Numbered from the stretch's first letter, positions 9,114 to 20,770 are shown. The stretch is 64,000 nucleotides of DNA from Flaveria trinervia (GCA_025506515.1 CM046454.1:36754503-36818502), one strand, 5' to 3'. The notes: a model not told the origin generated them from the letters alone. Made by a program: numbers and translations.

Positions 9114-12100
9114 TTATCGTCTAACATTCTTAACATGTTCTTGGAACTTCTTGTACTTTTCCCCTTTTGTGACTCTTGCATGAATTTCAAATGCAAAGTA
9201 GAGTCTTATCACATGTTTGGAACTATAGAGGTTGTACAGTATCCTGAGTGTCATAGAACACTGCCACTTGTATAATGTGTAGACATCTTCAGCTGGCAAG
9301 TTTGTAAGCCACATTGGGTCGAATACACCAGATAGGATATATCTTTCCATCCCTATTCAGAACTATGACCGCTTCGCCCATTCGCAAATCATAATACCAC
9401 CATTTGATGTGTGGAGTGAAGTCCTGAGGCATTTCCCATAAAGGAATCTTTGATATCGTGCACAGGGGACTCCACTTCAGCACCACTTTAGGTCTTCCAG
9501 ATATAGGGTCCACTTTAGACTTATGGATGTACCTGTTAAGGTCTGAGTTTACCCATGGTAGTGTGATTCCTTCTTAACGCAAACTCAAACCATCCTGACA
9601 TCTTCCTCGAATTTGTATATAAAAGATCTAAACATGCCAGACGGTTGAGCTCAAAACGAGAAAGAGTCTTTAGATCATGTGGATATCTAAAGTACTCAAA
9701 ACCATCCTGACACCTTCAAAATACCCACGCTATAATCTTGCCTGACACTTTCTGATGTCGTTGACTCTATAAGCTTTGGTGTAGGCATTCGGCTTTGTGG
9801 TCGAGCGTTGGGCTTTCATCTCTTGCAAAACAAGCTGCCCATCAAGCTTTCTTGATATCAACATTAGCATCAGAAGCTTGGCTGCTTTCTTCTTTTTTTC
9901 TCTTTTTCCATTTCCTGTAGTTTCTCAACGTAGCACTACCAAAAGTATCACCCAAGTTAGGGATAACATTGCCTTCGTGGTTAGTGTACTCTGGATAATG
10001 CTCAGCAGTGACATCCTCTACCACAATCTCATCTACATCGTTCAGCTCATCATCACTTGTGACATCAACTTTTGGAGCATCTTTTACAAGCTCGTTAGGA
10101 TTTAGTCTAAACATTTCAGTGAGCTATTTGTCTGTCAAATCATGGATAATCTCTCCCTCTTCTGGAGTGTAGCTCACAGATCTCCTGACTATTCCTTGCA
10201 AGTCAAGAATCATGGTAAGTGAGTCTTGACTTGCTGAAGGGGTTCGACATCATACTCTTCTATCTATTGAGCTTCATTTGTTTGATTAAACATTAAGCAC
10301 ATCACACATAAGTCATTATATCAAACATTAAAACATAAAAAAACATGAATGATCATTAATTACATTAATGTAATATATAATTCAAGTACAAAAGTTTTTT
10401 TAAATACAAAGACATCTAAAATTACTTTGTTTGATCTGTTGGTTCTTCAACTGTAGGAGTTGAGGATAAGACTCCTTGATCTTGGATTCTTTTAGTGCGC
10501 CTCTCCTAAACTTGAGGATTTGAGGTTGACGCAGATGCATCCCCTTCATGATCATCATCATCCTCTTGATCTTTTCCACTCAGTCCTCCTTCCTTTACAT
10601 CTTCCTCAGAATCATGTTCATCCTAGTCGTCACCATCACCATCCTCACCATCCTTAATCTTTAATGGCTCGCCCTTTGATCCCTTGAGCTTTAGCAGTAT
10701 CTTCTTGTTCTTCTTCTCAAGCTCCTCTTTCCTCTTCACCGAAGCCAACACCAGCTCATTTTGACTTGTCAGTGCTTGGTGGGCTCAGCCAAACGCTCTC
10801 TCATACTAAGCGTTTTTCTTGCTCAACTGTACCATCTGCTTTGCTTGAGCTGCATTCACCTCCATCATCTTGTGTAGGTGAGTAGCCCTTAGCTCATCGG
10901 TGGCAACCAGCCTTAGCATAATGCAGTTGAGGTTTGCAAGTTGTTCCTCTAACCCGACATTTGGTATAACAAATCCAAGTGTAACTATCGATTGGTGGAG
11001 GATCCAGCCTGGTGAGTTGTGGTGGTAGTGGTGGATGTGGTGAATATGGGAAGTGGAATCAGAGTAGGATATGGTAGAGTGGCTGTGGTAATGGTGGGAG
11101 GAGTGATAGTGGTAGTGGAGGGGTGGTGGTGGTAGGAGTAGCTGTGGTGGTGGTTGTGGCTGTAGTGGTAGTTGTGGCAATGGGTGTGGAAGAAGTAATC
11201 AAAGTAAACCTTGGTCTCTTACTTTTCTTCCTATGAGGATGGGCCATTCTCTTCTTCCTGGAGCCTTTAGAACCAGAAGCTCCCCCTTGGCTGATGGGAT
11301 GGTTAGGGGTGTAAGTAGGATTAATAACATCAGCAGTAGCACCCCTCAACTCAGCCTGGCATCAGCCAACCTCCTCAATCCCTTTGTCGGTGGCCAAAAC
11401 CTAGCTCCGGACAGTCCTCACTAATGGCTCATCATTCGACTCCTCATCTTCATCAACCAAGAAGTCTTAGTGGAAAGCAGCCCTTTCTATTCCACCAGGT
11501 GCCTCACCACCTAGACACTGATCGTCGTCGTCGTCTTCGTCTTCGTCTATGGGTGCCATGATGGGCTCAACATCGGAGTCACTATCATCGTGATGCCACT
11601 TCTTCCGAGATAGTGCCACGTACTCCGCGTTGGCCAAATGACCAAACAGTCTCCTCATCGGGGGTTTCACTTGCTTCCCCCGGTAGACCTTCATCCGAGC
11701 CAATGTCGTGTCATCCATAATCTCCAGGACAACCGCATCACCTCTCTCTTCAGCAGCGAAGGAGGCTTCTCATCAATGATCATATGCAGAAACCTTGGGT
11801 ATATGCACAAGCCTTCCTTGCCCTTGGCCTCTATGTTCTTGACCATGTAGAAGAATATCATCTGGGAGAAACTGAACAGGTGGTTCAGAACCTGAGCAAC
11901 ATATGCGTTCTCGATTTGATCTGACATCTCTTCAAACCCTCCCCTCCTCGACGCTATGCACTTCTAGATGACATGGGCCAAGTACTTAAACTGGGGGCAT
12001 AGGTTGCTCTTATTGAGCACACTTGCAATGACGTCCCCAGTGTACTCATCCTCAAAAAGCGTCCTCTAAAGGTCAGAGGATGTAGATTGGTCGGGTGGTC

Positions 12101-12394
12101 ACCATCCTCACGCAAATCCAAGACTTGCCTAAGATCAGCTGCAGTAATACTGATCTCTTGTCCAAAGATCGAGCTTGGGATATTGTACGGCTCAGTGGAC
12201 CTATCAGTAGTAGCACCTTCACAGAAGGCCTGCTATATAGACCTGTAAGGTGTGTAGGGTGCAAAGATAGCCTTGTAGGTCCTGTACCTACGTAGAAAGG
12301 CTATGATCCTGGCGTACTTAGTGGTGTTCCTTGAAGTAGCATCGAGATAAGCACATATATTGTGCTTCGTGCTTTTAGTCCATCTATCAGCCAT
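9114..12394 (-). pseudogene. third ORF (ORF3) of family B, copy B1
   Basis: A 3.3-kb sense ORF between the pol remnant and the 3' LTR, broken by frameshifts and stops. The start is placed at the ATG at 12394 (MADRWTKSTKHNICAYLDAT). The N-terminal domain continues to QMIFFYMVKNIEAKGKEGL near 11860, a pattern like 'putative plant transposon protein' ORFs. An acidic run of Asp/Glu lies near 11530. A Thr/His/Pro low-complexity tract (11000-11180) comes from CCACCA-type triplets. A Lys/Glu coiled-coil stretch lies near 10700. The C-terminal domain ends in KWWYYDLRMGEAVIVLNRDG (near 9390) and EDVYTLYKWQCSM (near 9250). I see no membrane segment. It is not obviously alignable by eye with the family A ORF3 but has the same position and general build. 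The function is unknown. Confidence 0.7.
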
Positions 12395-12469
12395 GTTGTT
12401 GCAACACATGAAACATATACGTTAGATTTAAGCATAACATAAGAGAGTTAGAACTAAGTTGATTTGATC

Positions 12470-13160
12470 ACACTGGTTCAGTCGTGTGACTGGACTATAC
12501 GACTGAGTTTTAGTCGTACGATTGAGTTTAGTCGTACAATTGAGCCTGTGGTTGAGTTCAGTCATGCGATTGAGCTTAGACGTATGCTACACCATGCGGT
12601 TGAGTCAGTCATGCGACTAAACCCATAAGCATGATTCATACATGCGATTGAGTCATTCTCTTGGCTCAATCGTGCAACTGGTGTCATCACCATGACCATT
12701 CGTATCCTACACTGTTGAACACCCTAGGACTGAATCCTTGTCAAAACATGATATTAGTCTTTGTGTTTAGATGCATTAGACTCCACAGAGACTCGAAATT
12801 ATACTCAACATCTTTTAAATCAATATTTAGGTTTAGTTAAGTGCTCTATTTGAAAGGTAGTAAGGGTTACGACCGTCTGACCCCCTTATTTATACTCTTT
12901 TAAATTTCAGTCGTGCGACTGGACCCATACTTATGCTACAGTCGTGCGACTGAGCCCATACTTATGCTTTAGTCGTGCGACTGGGGTTCAGTCGTGCGAC
13001 TGGGGTTCAGTCGTGCGACTAGCTCATACTCCTTCATCCATTCATACGATTGTATAAGTCTTGTAGGCCAATCGCATGGTTTTCCCATACTTATGGTCCA
13101 ATCGAATGACTAGCTCATACTTCTGGTTCGATCGTGTGATTGGCTCATCCTTATGATTCA
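12470..13160 (-). repeat. CAGTCG-TG-CGACTG palindrome cluster with internal TATA box (family B)
   Basis: Five intact GTCGTGCGACT cores lie at about 12910, 12941, 12972, 12990 and 13009, with many decayed copies (GTCATGCG, GTCGTACG, ATCGTGTGA) on both sides. On the minus strand this is upstream of ORF3. A TATAAATA box at 12887-12894 lies inside it, downstream of the intact cluster. The same palindrome populates the LTR U3 and the leader before gag. The distance from TATA to the chosen ORF3 ATG is about 490 nt, longer than in family A. Confidence 0.8.
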
Positions 13161-14727
13161 TTCGTACGATTGGCTCATTCTTATGAGTTTGAACTCATGC
13201 ACTTTCAATCACTTAACCATTGTAACTATTGATTATAAAATTATGAAAATATATCATTCAGACATGATCTATTTAATTGAAAAACTGTTTGATCACCTTA
13301 GACGTGATCCTTTTAATTTAAAACTAATTGGTCATTTCAGATGTGACCCCTTTTAGTTAGTGATTCATAGAGTACCTCTAGTTGTATAGTCTGACATCTA
13401 TGCTGCAAAAGACTAGGTTATACTAAATAATTTAGAAATTTAAAAGAAAACAAGACATATTTTTGTTGTTTCAGGTTTGAGCAGAACTGCTTCAAGTTAA
13501 TTTGATCATTTCTGGAACGATTCATTATCAAATCATACAGGTATATTAGAATTGTTTGGCAACCCCTTTTAGCATGCACTTTGATGCTAGATTCTTGTTT
13601 TGTCTGACTGTCATTAGCACTTTCAACAAATCATACTAGTGCTATAAGATGCACATAATGATTTTGACGTTCAAGAATTGCAGCCATGATGATTATCAGT
13701 ATGTTTGTCCACTTAAATACATACACAGACTTTTGACTTACATCGGTGATGAATTACGTTTAATTATTTCAACAAGCATTTGTGGATCTATCACTTATAT
13801 GGTAATTAACATTCCTCGCGAGATTTTGGAGCGATCTATGGGTATTTGTCAAGAAGAAACTATTCAAAGAGCTTTCAAAGAGATGCCAAGCCTCAGTTTA
13901 GTGCCATCGCACAGCAGAGAGGCGCAAACAACAATCAAGTCTAAAATATTTAGGTTATGCTTATCCTCAAGTCAGTGCCACCGCATAGCGGAGAGTCACA
14001 CAATGTTTCTTCTTGTTAGAGCATATATTTATCTTTTGCACACAACGCACCAACAACATATTTGTCATTAGCTTGATTGCTTTTAGCAATTTTTACATAT
14101 GCCTTGCTCATATTTATGGGCATCTGCACACCTTTGTGGCGTTTATTTTGCTCGTCACCTCTTATTGAAAATGCATTGATTGTGTTAACTAGGGATAAGA
14201 TGAGAACCCATAGCAAGTTGAACAAGTTAGTTTCAATTTTAATTCACCAATGAAGTCTACTCATCTATTGTGTTGAATCTACCAACACATCATATAATGA
14301 ACTGGAAACCTCTAGGTCTACTTTCTCTATGTTACCTTAGTAGCAAACTAGTTTAACTATCATTTTTCTTTAGTTGTGCTTAGACTTCTTAGATGTGTAC
14401 TTTGAATGTGACATTTTGAGCAAATTAGTTTTGAAGTCCTAACCAATTTGTTCCCTGTGTACTATCATTTTTCATAAGCTTTGAATCATAATCTTAGATT
14501 TGATTTTAGTTATTTCTGCTAACCTGCCCTCCCCCTTGTTTTTTAAGTAAATAAATACTGCAACTAATTAAATACTAAACTAAAACTATTCTCCCCCTAA
14601 AATTCTAAAACCGAAAATATTTTTGTGTTTTTGGATTTTAATAGACAGGAAAATAAAATAAAATAAAAGAAAATACATAATAAACTAAGATGGTAATTGT
14701 CGGACTATGAAATGTCGTCTCCTTGAA
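13161..14727 (-). other. non-coding spacer downstream of pol (B1), with a repeated hairpin motif
   Basis: There are no convincing ORFs. It aligns with the B2 segments 35986-36180 and 48671-49633 and so represents the uninterrupted version of the site where A2 landed. Two copies of a symmetrical element CCTC-N6-GTGC-N4-GCAC-N6-GAGG lie at about 13890-13923 and 13966-14000 (the second is decayed), each followed by an adenine-rich word. The spacer left of about 13580 has no counterpart in B2. Confidence 0.6.
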
Positions 14728-14910
14728 TCACATCACATTTCTTTTTCACGCCTTAAGCAGTGATGTAACCTCCCTTATTTCCAGGATACAAAACATGTCC
14801 CAATTTAATTTCTTTTACATTGAAAAGGAGAGACGAATCCCTGTCATGTGACAGAATGCCCCACTATCAATAATCTAGGTATTAGTGATAGCACTGTAGC
14901 GGAAACCCTG
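14728..14910 (-). pseudogene. protease N-terminus fused to the last codons of pol by deletion (B1)
   Basis: The minus strand starts at the GCAG|GG junction and reads into IIDSGAFCHMTG (Asp-Ser-Gly active site kept) and a GGY motif. At about 14760 it then switches to the pol terminal residues, equivalent to the end of pol in B2 (VKEK/VKRK-stop). Compared with B2 about 3 kb is gone: the rest of protease, all integrase, RT and RNase H. No catalytic polymerase function can remain. Confidence 0.75.
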
Positions 14911-14928
14911 CACATTCAAAGAAATTTA

Positions 14929-17740
14929 TCAGTTCAGGTTAGGGACCCAAGCCTTAACTGGATTGGGTGACTCAGAGGAATCACACATCATAAAGTCAAC
15001 CCATTTCCTTTAGATGATGAGGGCACATCCTTCTTCTTCTTATCCTCACTATCAGACACGTTACTTGATTTTACTTTCCATAGACCAGTTTTGTGTAAGG
15101 CATGTTTATGATAAACAGATGACTAGCTTTGCGTTTGAACTTTAGGTTCACTAACACTCTTACAACGAGTATTAGATCTCATTTTAGGAAAACTTGGTTT
15201 TGCATCATAAAGTTCAATTTTCTTTTTGGGTGTGTGATAATAAGAACAATTAGCAGAGATATATCCTTGTTTTCCACAACTGTAGCAATATCTTGCTTCT
15301 ACAGATTGAAGAAACCTTTTATGTGATGTTGAGTTTAGTGGATGTGTGAGGTGAATTTGGTTAGGTTATATTACTTCTCTTTTAGATGTTTCAGCCTTGT
15401 TCACGAAATTAATTGTTTTAAAGTTTTGAACATCATTAACTTGCACTTTACTTTGACTTTGATGATTTATACATTTTTTTGGTTAACTGTTTTAGTCATT
15501 TTGGGTTTTGAAATGGATGTTTGTGAACCTGACTTTAAATTAACCCTTTTAAATTCATCATCCAAAATCTCAACTAGAATTTTGTCTTTTCATTTCAAAG
15601 TAGACTCCTTTTGTTTAGTGCTAGATTTCACAGACTTACCTGTGGAATCAGGATCACTAACTAGAGGAGTAGACACCACATGATCATTAACTGGGTTGTT
15701 ATTGATTGGTCTACCTTTTGTATTCAAGAGGATCTTATGTGATGGTGGAACTACTTTGTAACTCAAACCTTCCCCATTATTTCGTTCTTTCACTAAGTTT
15801 TGAACTATGTGAGAAGAACTAGCCCAGCTATGTAGTTTTTGTTTTAAAGAATTAACCTCAACTTCCAAAACTGCCTTTTTGGTTTCTTCTAAAGAATTTA
15901 AATAAAACTTTATATCATTAGATTGATTTAAGGAAACAAACTCCGTTTCCCTTACTTGTTTACTCAAAAGTTCTATTTTTTCGTTAAAACTACACTAATT
16001 TTGTTTTAGTATATGATTAGCTTCAGTGCAGAGTTGTAAGTCATTTACTAAGTTATCATTGTGTTCTAATAAACTAACAAATTTCAGATCAATGCTTTCC
16101 CTAACTTTTTCACATTCAGAACAAGCATGTTTTTCAAATAATTGATCTAAAGAACTTAGCTGTGAGGAGTTAGTTGAATCAGCCGTGAAAGCAGAGTTAG
16201 GCTCATCTGTTGTTAGAGATTCTGAACTTCTTGCTCTGAGTTCTTCCTCAACCAAGTGATTTACCACGTTCACAGCTTCTTCTATATGTGACATCTTGCT
16301 CAGTTGCAATCTCACCTTCACTAGCAGATCCATCATCCAATGCTTTGACAAAGGCAACTTTTGATTCTCCAGGAGAAACAAAGCGGAAGGTCGAGTCTTG
16401 TCCTTCATCACCTTAAGCAGTTAGTGCCTTTGTCTCTTTACTTGAAGAAGTAGTTCAAATCACTTCTTTATTTTGAGGGTTGAAAGTAGGAAACGGGTTA
16501 CCATTTCCAGTTTTCTTGGGCATTAGACATTCAGGTTTAAAATGCCCATTTTCACCACAGTTGAAGGAGGTGACCTTGCTTTAGTCAAAACCAAAGGTCG
16601 TAACTTTCGTGGCTACTAGATTCTGCCCCGTCTTCTTGACAAACTCTTTAGCTCTCCTAAATACACTTGCTAGAGCCCACATGATGTCCATTCTTTCCAG
16701 CTCATTCTGATCAACTTGTTCGTAGACTTCATCTGCAAGATGATAGTTTCCAATCTTCCCAGCAACTAAACCATCAAACGATTGAACCACTACTGCTAGA
16801 AGATCCATATACTCCATTGCAACTTCCACTGTGATATTACCAAGATTCTCGGTCTTCAACTTCATTCTATTGGCTTCAGGCACTATGTATTGGTCCCTGA
16901 TGACCCTGATGTTCTTGTCCTGAAACAGTTGTTTGGAAGTAGCAGATAAACTAGACACGAACGCAGTTTGCAACGGTGCTCCTGAACCTACTGGAGTTCG
17001 AATTGAATTGTAGAGTCAAGGATTCTGAACGTATGATCCTTTCTTCGACTTGTATTTCTTCTCAGTTCTCCCTCTCTTAACTTCAAGATGAAGTGATTTA
17101 TGTCTAACGTTGCAAGAATGTTGTTTTGTCTCAGGTTAAACAAAAATGAATCCCACTCCTCAAGCAAACCATCAGCAAAGCTCGAAACTTTGTCTTCCAA
17201 GGAGGTGGTTACACCATGAGTGCAGCTTACTCATTGGATGATAGAATCTATCAATAATATCATCTAAGCTCTCATACCCTATCGAAGAGAAGTTATCGAA
17301 CACCTTCTTGAGAGCCTTATCCTTTAGTGCCTTCAACGTCACAGTTCCATCATACCTCTTCTCTAATCCCTCCCATAGCCTTTAGGCCTGCTTGTTCTCA
17401 TAAAACTTATGAAAGATGTCTTTCGGTATTGACTGAGTTAACATGGCATAAACTTTCTTTTCAGCATTGAAGAGTATCTTCTGAGCCTCGCTCATTCCAC
17501 CGAAAGTCAACTTGACTCCATTTGCACTGCCTGGTACGTGTAATCAGTCACTATAGAAGTCCAAAGGTTAGGATCCACTCCAATTAGGTAAATCTCAAAC
17601 CGTTCTTTCCACTAAAGATATTCGTCTAACGTTAACAGCGTTGGCGGTTTATTGTGTTTACCAATCTCATTTTTCAGAAGAAGTAGGTTCTGGAAGCGTG
17701 AGTCCTTTTCTGCGGTAAACGCAACAAACTAATATTCCAT
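14929..17740 (-). pseudogene. gag remnant of B1
   Basis: The ATG at 17740 reads MEY-stop-FVAFTAEKDS and aligns with B2 gag (MEDQYSAFTAGRDS), so the fourth codon has become TAG. Recognisable segments include LLLLKNEIGKHNKPP, WKERFEIYLIGVDPNLW, a UBN2-like region, and VAMEYMDLLAVVVQSFDGLVAGKIGNYHL near 16800. A long Ser/Lys/Glu coiled-coil C-terminal half follows (14980-16400). The zinc-knuckle cysteines near 16550 are partly lost through a frameshift. It ends in KAWVPNLN then TGA TAA at 14929. The role would be capsid/nucleocapsid. Many stops are present. Confidence 0.8.
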
Positions 17741-18213
17741 TTCTATAAACTTTCTACTTGGAGAACAGGACAGCTTCAATCGTGCGAATACACAATAAGT
17801 ATGGATCACTTGTGCGAATGAAGAGTGTGAATGAATTAAATCGTGCGATTGGATTCAGTCATGCGTATGAACAAGACGAATGGAATCAAAACGACTGAAG
17901 GTGCTTAGTCGTGCGAATGAGCGATGCGACTGAGTTCAGTCGTGCGAATGGAGTGAACGAATGGGTTCAATCGTACGATTGAGCTAGTCGTGCGACTGAA
18001 GTCTGTTGTTTTTTTGAAAAATCAAAGATTTTGACCCTTAGACACTAAATAAAATTTTTCTATGAAACCTAATATGCCGTATAGTGAAAAATCACAACTT
18101 TAACACCTGAAAATGTCGGAAACACATGTTAAAGAAAACGTGGTGACTCTTTTGATCAAAACGTAGGTTTTGACACCAAACCTAATTGAATCAAATGCAA
18201 AATCAAGAGCCAA
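17741..18213 (-). repeat. B1 leader between primer site and gag, with CGTGCGA repeats
   Basis: Non-coding. Words such as AATCGTGCGATTG, AGTCGTGCGACTG and GTGCGAATGA recur between 17780 and 18000. They are the same palindrome type as in the LTR and upstream of ORF3. A plain AT-rich stretch follows up to the primer site. Confidence 0.65.
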
Positions 18214-18226
18214 GGCTGTGATACCA
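18214..18226 (-). other. primer-binding site of B1 (initiator tRNA-Met)
   Basis: The minus strand reads TGGTATCACAGCC two bases inside the 5' LTR end. This matches the usual plant TGGTATCAGAGCC site with one change. Confidence 0.8.
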
Positions 18227-18228
18227 CT

Positions 18229-18942
18229 TGTTAGGGACCGTGTATGTACAGAGTACTAACTGATTATGCATTATACCAGATCAAATAATGCGGAATCCTA
18301 TTTGATTGGTGATCCAATAAGTGAGAACGATTGCCCGATCGATCTAAGATTGAAACTAAACGTTAGGAACGAGTTGGAATCCATGAGGAGCGAATTATGA
18401 ACTTGGACAGACTATTTGGGACGCTCTGGACGGCTAGGGTTTATGTGTATGCATAATATCTTTTCAAGTGTTTTGTTTTTCCACGAATTAGGTGGTATTT
18501 ATAGGTTAGGGGTTTTTATTCGTATGACTGAACCATTAGCATGGTTCAGTCATGCGACTGAATCATCCGATTGTCATACGCAGAACTGAATGTTCAGTTG
18601 TACGACTGGGTCAATCTTATGTCTCAATCATACGACTGATCCAGTATCCTGGTTCAGTCGTGCGACGGGTCCATAAGCATGATGTATTCATTCGTATGGT
18701 CCATAAGTATGAGCCATTAGCATGAATACTCATCCGACTATGTTGAACATAATACTCAATCACCAATGACTAAGAACTATGCACAACAACCTCAAACCTA
18801 TATAAGAAGTCATACATATGAATTAAAGATAACTAAACATAAAAGCATATATCATAATTCATTGCACCATCAAATTATACATATGTATGAAAAGAAAGAC
18901 TTTTACATTTCAGCTTATAAACTAGGTACACATGCATTTACA
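18229..18942 (-). repeat. 5' LTR of B1 (714 bp)
   Basis: In plus coordinates it opens TGTTAGGGACCGTG and closes ATGCATTTACA. It is homologous to 8391-9085 and 56088-56890. On the minus strand U3 palindromes (about 18530-18720) precede a TATAAATACC box at 18496-18503. It is followed in the plus direction by the TSD aagac. Confidence 0.9.
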
Positions 18943-20192
18943 AAGACACAGGAGCACTCATCTCTATTTGAGTAGAGGAAAAGAAGAGAGACTCATGGTA
19001 CTCACTAAAACCTAAATCTTCATCAGTATACAAGTCATGGTTGGGAATTGGTTGTTTTAAGTCCAAATGCTAGGTATGGTAACTGTCCCTTAAAGGTTAT
19101 TCACTTGAGTGTTGAGACTCAGAGTGACGGCTTAAGGCATTTGGGCTTGTGAGCTCATCAGGCAGAGCATGAGGAACCTCAGCACTAATCATTGAAGTAA
19201 TGGGAGTGGTCTGCTCCTTAGGAGAAGTGGGAGCTCCAATGTCCACTTCTTCCTGTGTGGGTGAGTATATGGGGACCTGCAAACTCTGAACATCCTATGT
19301 AGGTTTCGTTTGTGTTTTCTTTGTTAGGTGAGGCTGATTTGTGGTTGTTGAGGGGGTTGGGATGTAGAAGGTGTGGGTTCAACACTAGCTGGTGCTGCTA
19401 GGTTGTCACCTTGAGCAATGACCTCTAACATTTTTGGGAAAAGGGTTGTTTCTACCTAGAGACCAACAATGGACTTTCTCAAGATTTTAAAGATGTTGGG
19501 CTTCATGTGTCCCAGTTTAAGAATATTACATGTTCCTCTTAACTATGGGCCCAGTTCAAAGTTAAGAATGTGTTGAACATATCTAGGGAGCATGTAGTAT
19601 TTTAAGGAGTCCAAGTTTGCAACCAATTTGTATAAAAAATCTTATAGTACCTGAACGTGACCCCCTGAACCATCCCATGAATAATGAAGGAGAGATCTTC
19701 AGGAATCTGGTCCCATCCACCATGCTTGTTTGACAAGCTGTGGATAATCACATGGAGCAGGAGTTTCTATTAGGATGAGACCTTCCCTTTCCTGAAGGTC
19801 TTTACTGAGAAATCTTCCTCATAGCCCATCTGCTCAAAGGAGCGGTGTATATAATCTTTTGGGAAGAACACCTCACCTTCTTCATCATCCAGTTGAAGAT
19901 GAGTGTTGATGATAGCCGGAGTGATGAAGACTGTTCTCCCCTGCATTGTGGCAGACAGTGCCTTCTCCCCATCCATAACGACCTCTTTGTAGGTCTTCCA
20001 TAATACAAGCAGATGATCCTAATATAATGTAGGAGCAATGGTTAGGGAGGTGAAGTTGTTGGATAGAGTTAAGAAACGACAAACCTCTAAGAAATATGGA
20101 TCTTTCTTAGAGTGCCACAGAGCGACTTGGTTATGTTGCCTCTGTAACTGCGTGAAGAAGTTTGGTTCATTTCTGCGGATAAGGTTGGCCAT
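18943..20192 (-). pseudogene. ORF3-type protein remnant of element F
   Basis: It starts at the ATG at 20192 (MANLIRRNEPNFFTQLQRQ) and, apart from one in-frame TAG near 20022, reads through VMDGEKALSATMQGRTVFIT and LDDEEGEVFFPKDYIHRSF to 19770. Downstream, in shifting frames, are KHGGWDQIPEDLSFIIHG and an acidic, Pro/Ser/Thr-rich tail (19100-19300). The order (TPAIINTHLQL-like segment, then a W-D-Q-rich segment, then a low-complexity tail) parallels the family A ORF3, where ITPATIHKILQL precedes SSWDQM. The 3' part is cut by B1 and resumes at 8390. No pol of this element is visible in the window, so F is itself a truncated element. The function is unknown. Confidence 0.6.
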
Positions 20193-20303
20193 TTTTTAGA
20201 AAGATCAAGGATGAAGAAAGATGAATAGAAGTAATTTAGAGAGAAATTTGGGTTTTAGGTTTGGAGGAAATAAGAAGATGATAGAAAGAGGGGGGAACCG
20301 TTG

Positions 20304-20313
20304 GGTTTATATG
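20304..20313 (-). promoter_or_regulatory. TATA-box-like element before the F ORF
   Basis: The minus strand reads CACATATAAACCC, with TATAAA at 20306-20311, about 119 nt upstream of the ATG at 20192. A pyrimidine-rich leader (CTTTCTATCATCTTC, then TTCATCTTTC) lies between. It is positioned like the TATA boxes before ORF3 in families A and B. Confidence 0.45.
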
Positions 20314-20369
20314 TGAAAAGGATATAAGACAAAGTTAATGAAGAGGATAAACTTTGAAATCTGGATGTC

Positions 20370-20770
20370 CGTCCCACCTCTGAAAAAGTAGTTTGTTTTT
20401 GCTCAAAAAGTAGTTTTCTTGGAAGTCCAAAAGCTTTCGAAGGTAAACTATCTTTGGAAATTTTAATAAAAAAGCTTCCGAAGCTAAAATGACTTTGGAA
20501 GATTTTCCTATGAGTTGTGAAAATTTTGCTTTGGAAGAAAAATTAAGACTTGAATGCTTTGTTCAGAGGAACAAAGCTTCTGAGTGTTAATTTGCTTTGG
20601 AAAAAAATAGTCCTTGCAAACATGTAATTGTCTAAGACAAGTATTAAGCTTGAGAAGACTTCATCTTTGGCTTCGGAAAATATTGGTCTTGTCTTCGGAA
20701 GATTTCACACTTAGAATATTTGTGTTGCTAGTTTGAAACTTCCGAAGCATTCTTCTTCAATGCACTTGCG
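20370..20770 (-). repeat. AGCTTC-C-GAAGCT-type palindrome cluster upstream of the F ORF
   Basis: AGCTTCCGAAGCT at 20473-20485 is a palindrome with a single central base. Near copies include AGCTTTCGAAGG (about 20430), CTTCGGAAGA (about 20693), AACTTCCGAAGC (about 20735), GCTTTGGAAG and AAAGCTTCTGAG. They lie upstream of the TATA box on the minus strand, the same relation seen in families A and B but with a different word. Confidence 0.6.

Larger units (their letters stand above)
8391..18942 (-). mobile_element. Ty1/copia (Sirevirus-like) retrotransposon, family B copy B1, internally deleted
   Basis: Both LTRs are present (8391-9085 and 18229-18942), flanked by gagac on the left and aagac on the right, which is a 5-bp TSD with one later change. 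On the minus strand the order is 5' LTR, tRNA-Met primer site, repeat-rich leader, gag, a fused protease/pol remnant, spacer, palindromes with TATA, ORF3, polypurine tract, 3' LTR. Almost all of pol is missing, so the copy could only have moved with helper proteins, if the loss preceded insertion. It lies inside element F. Confidence 0.92.

Noticed and set aside
11000..11180. Long His/Tyr- or Thr-rich protein as a separate gene
   Set aside because: It is a CCACCA-type low-complexity tract inside the B1 ORF3 region and is open in several frames only because of composition.
13649..14071. 140-codon plus-strand open frame
   Set aside because: It runs antisense through the B1 post-pol spacer, and the homologous B2 stretch does not keep it open.
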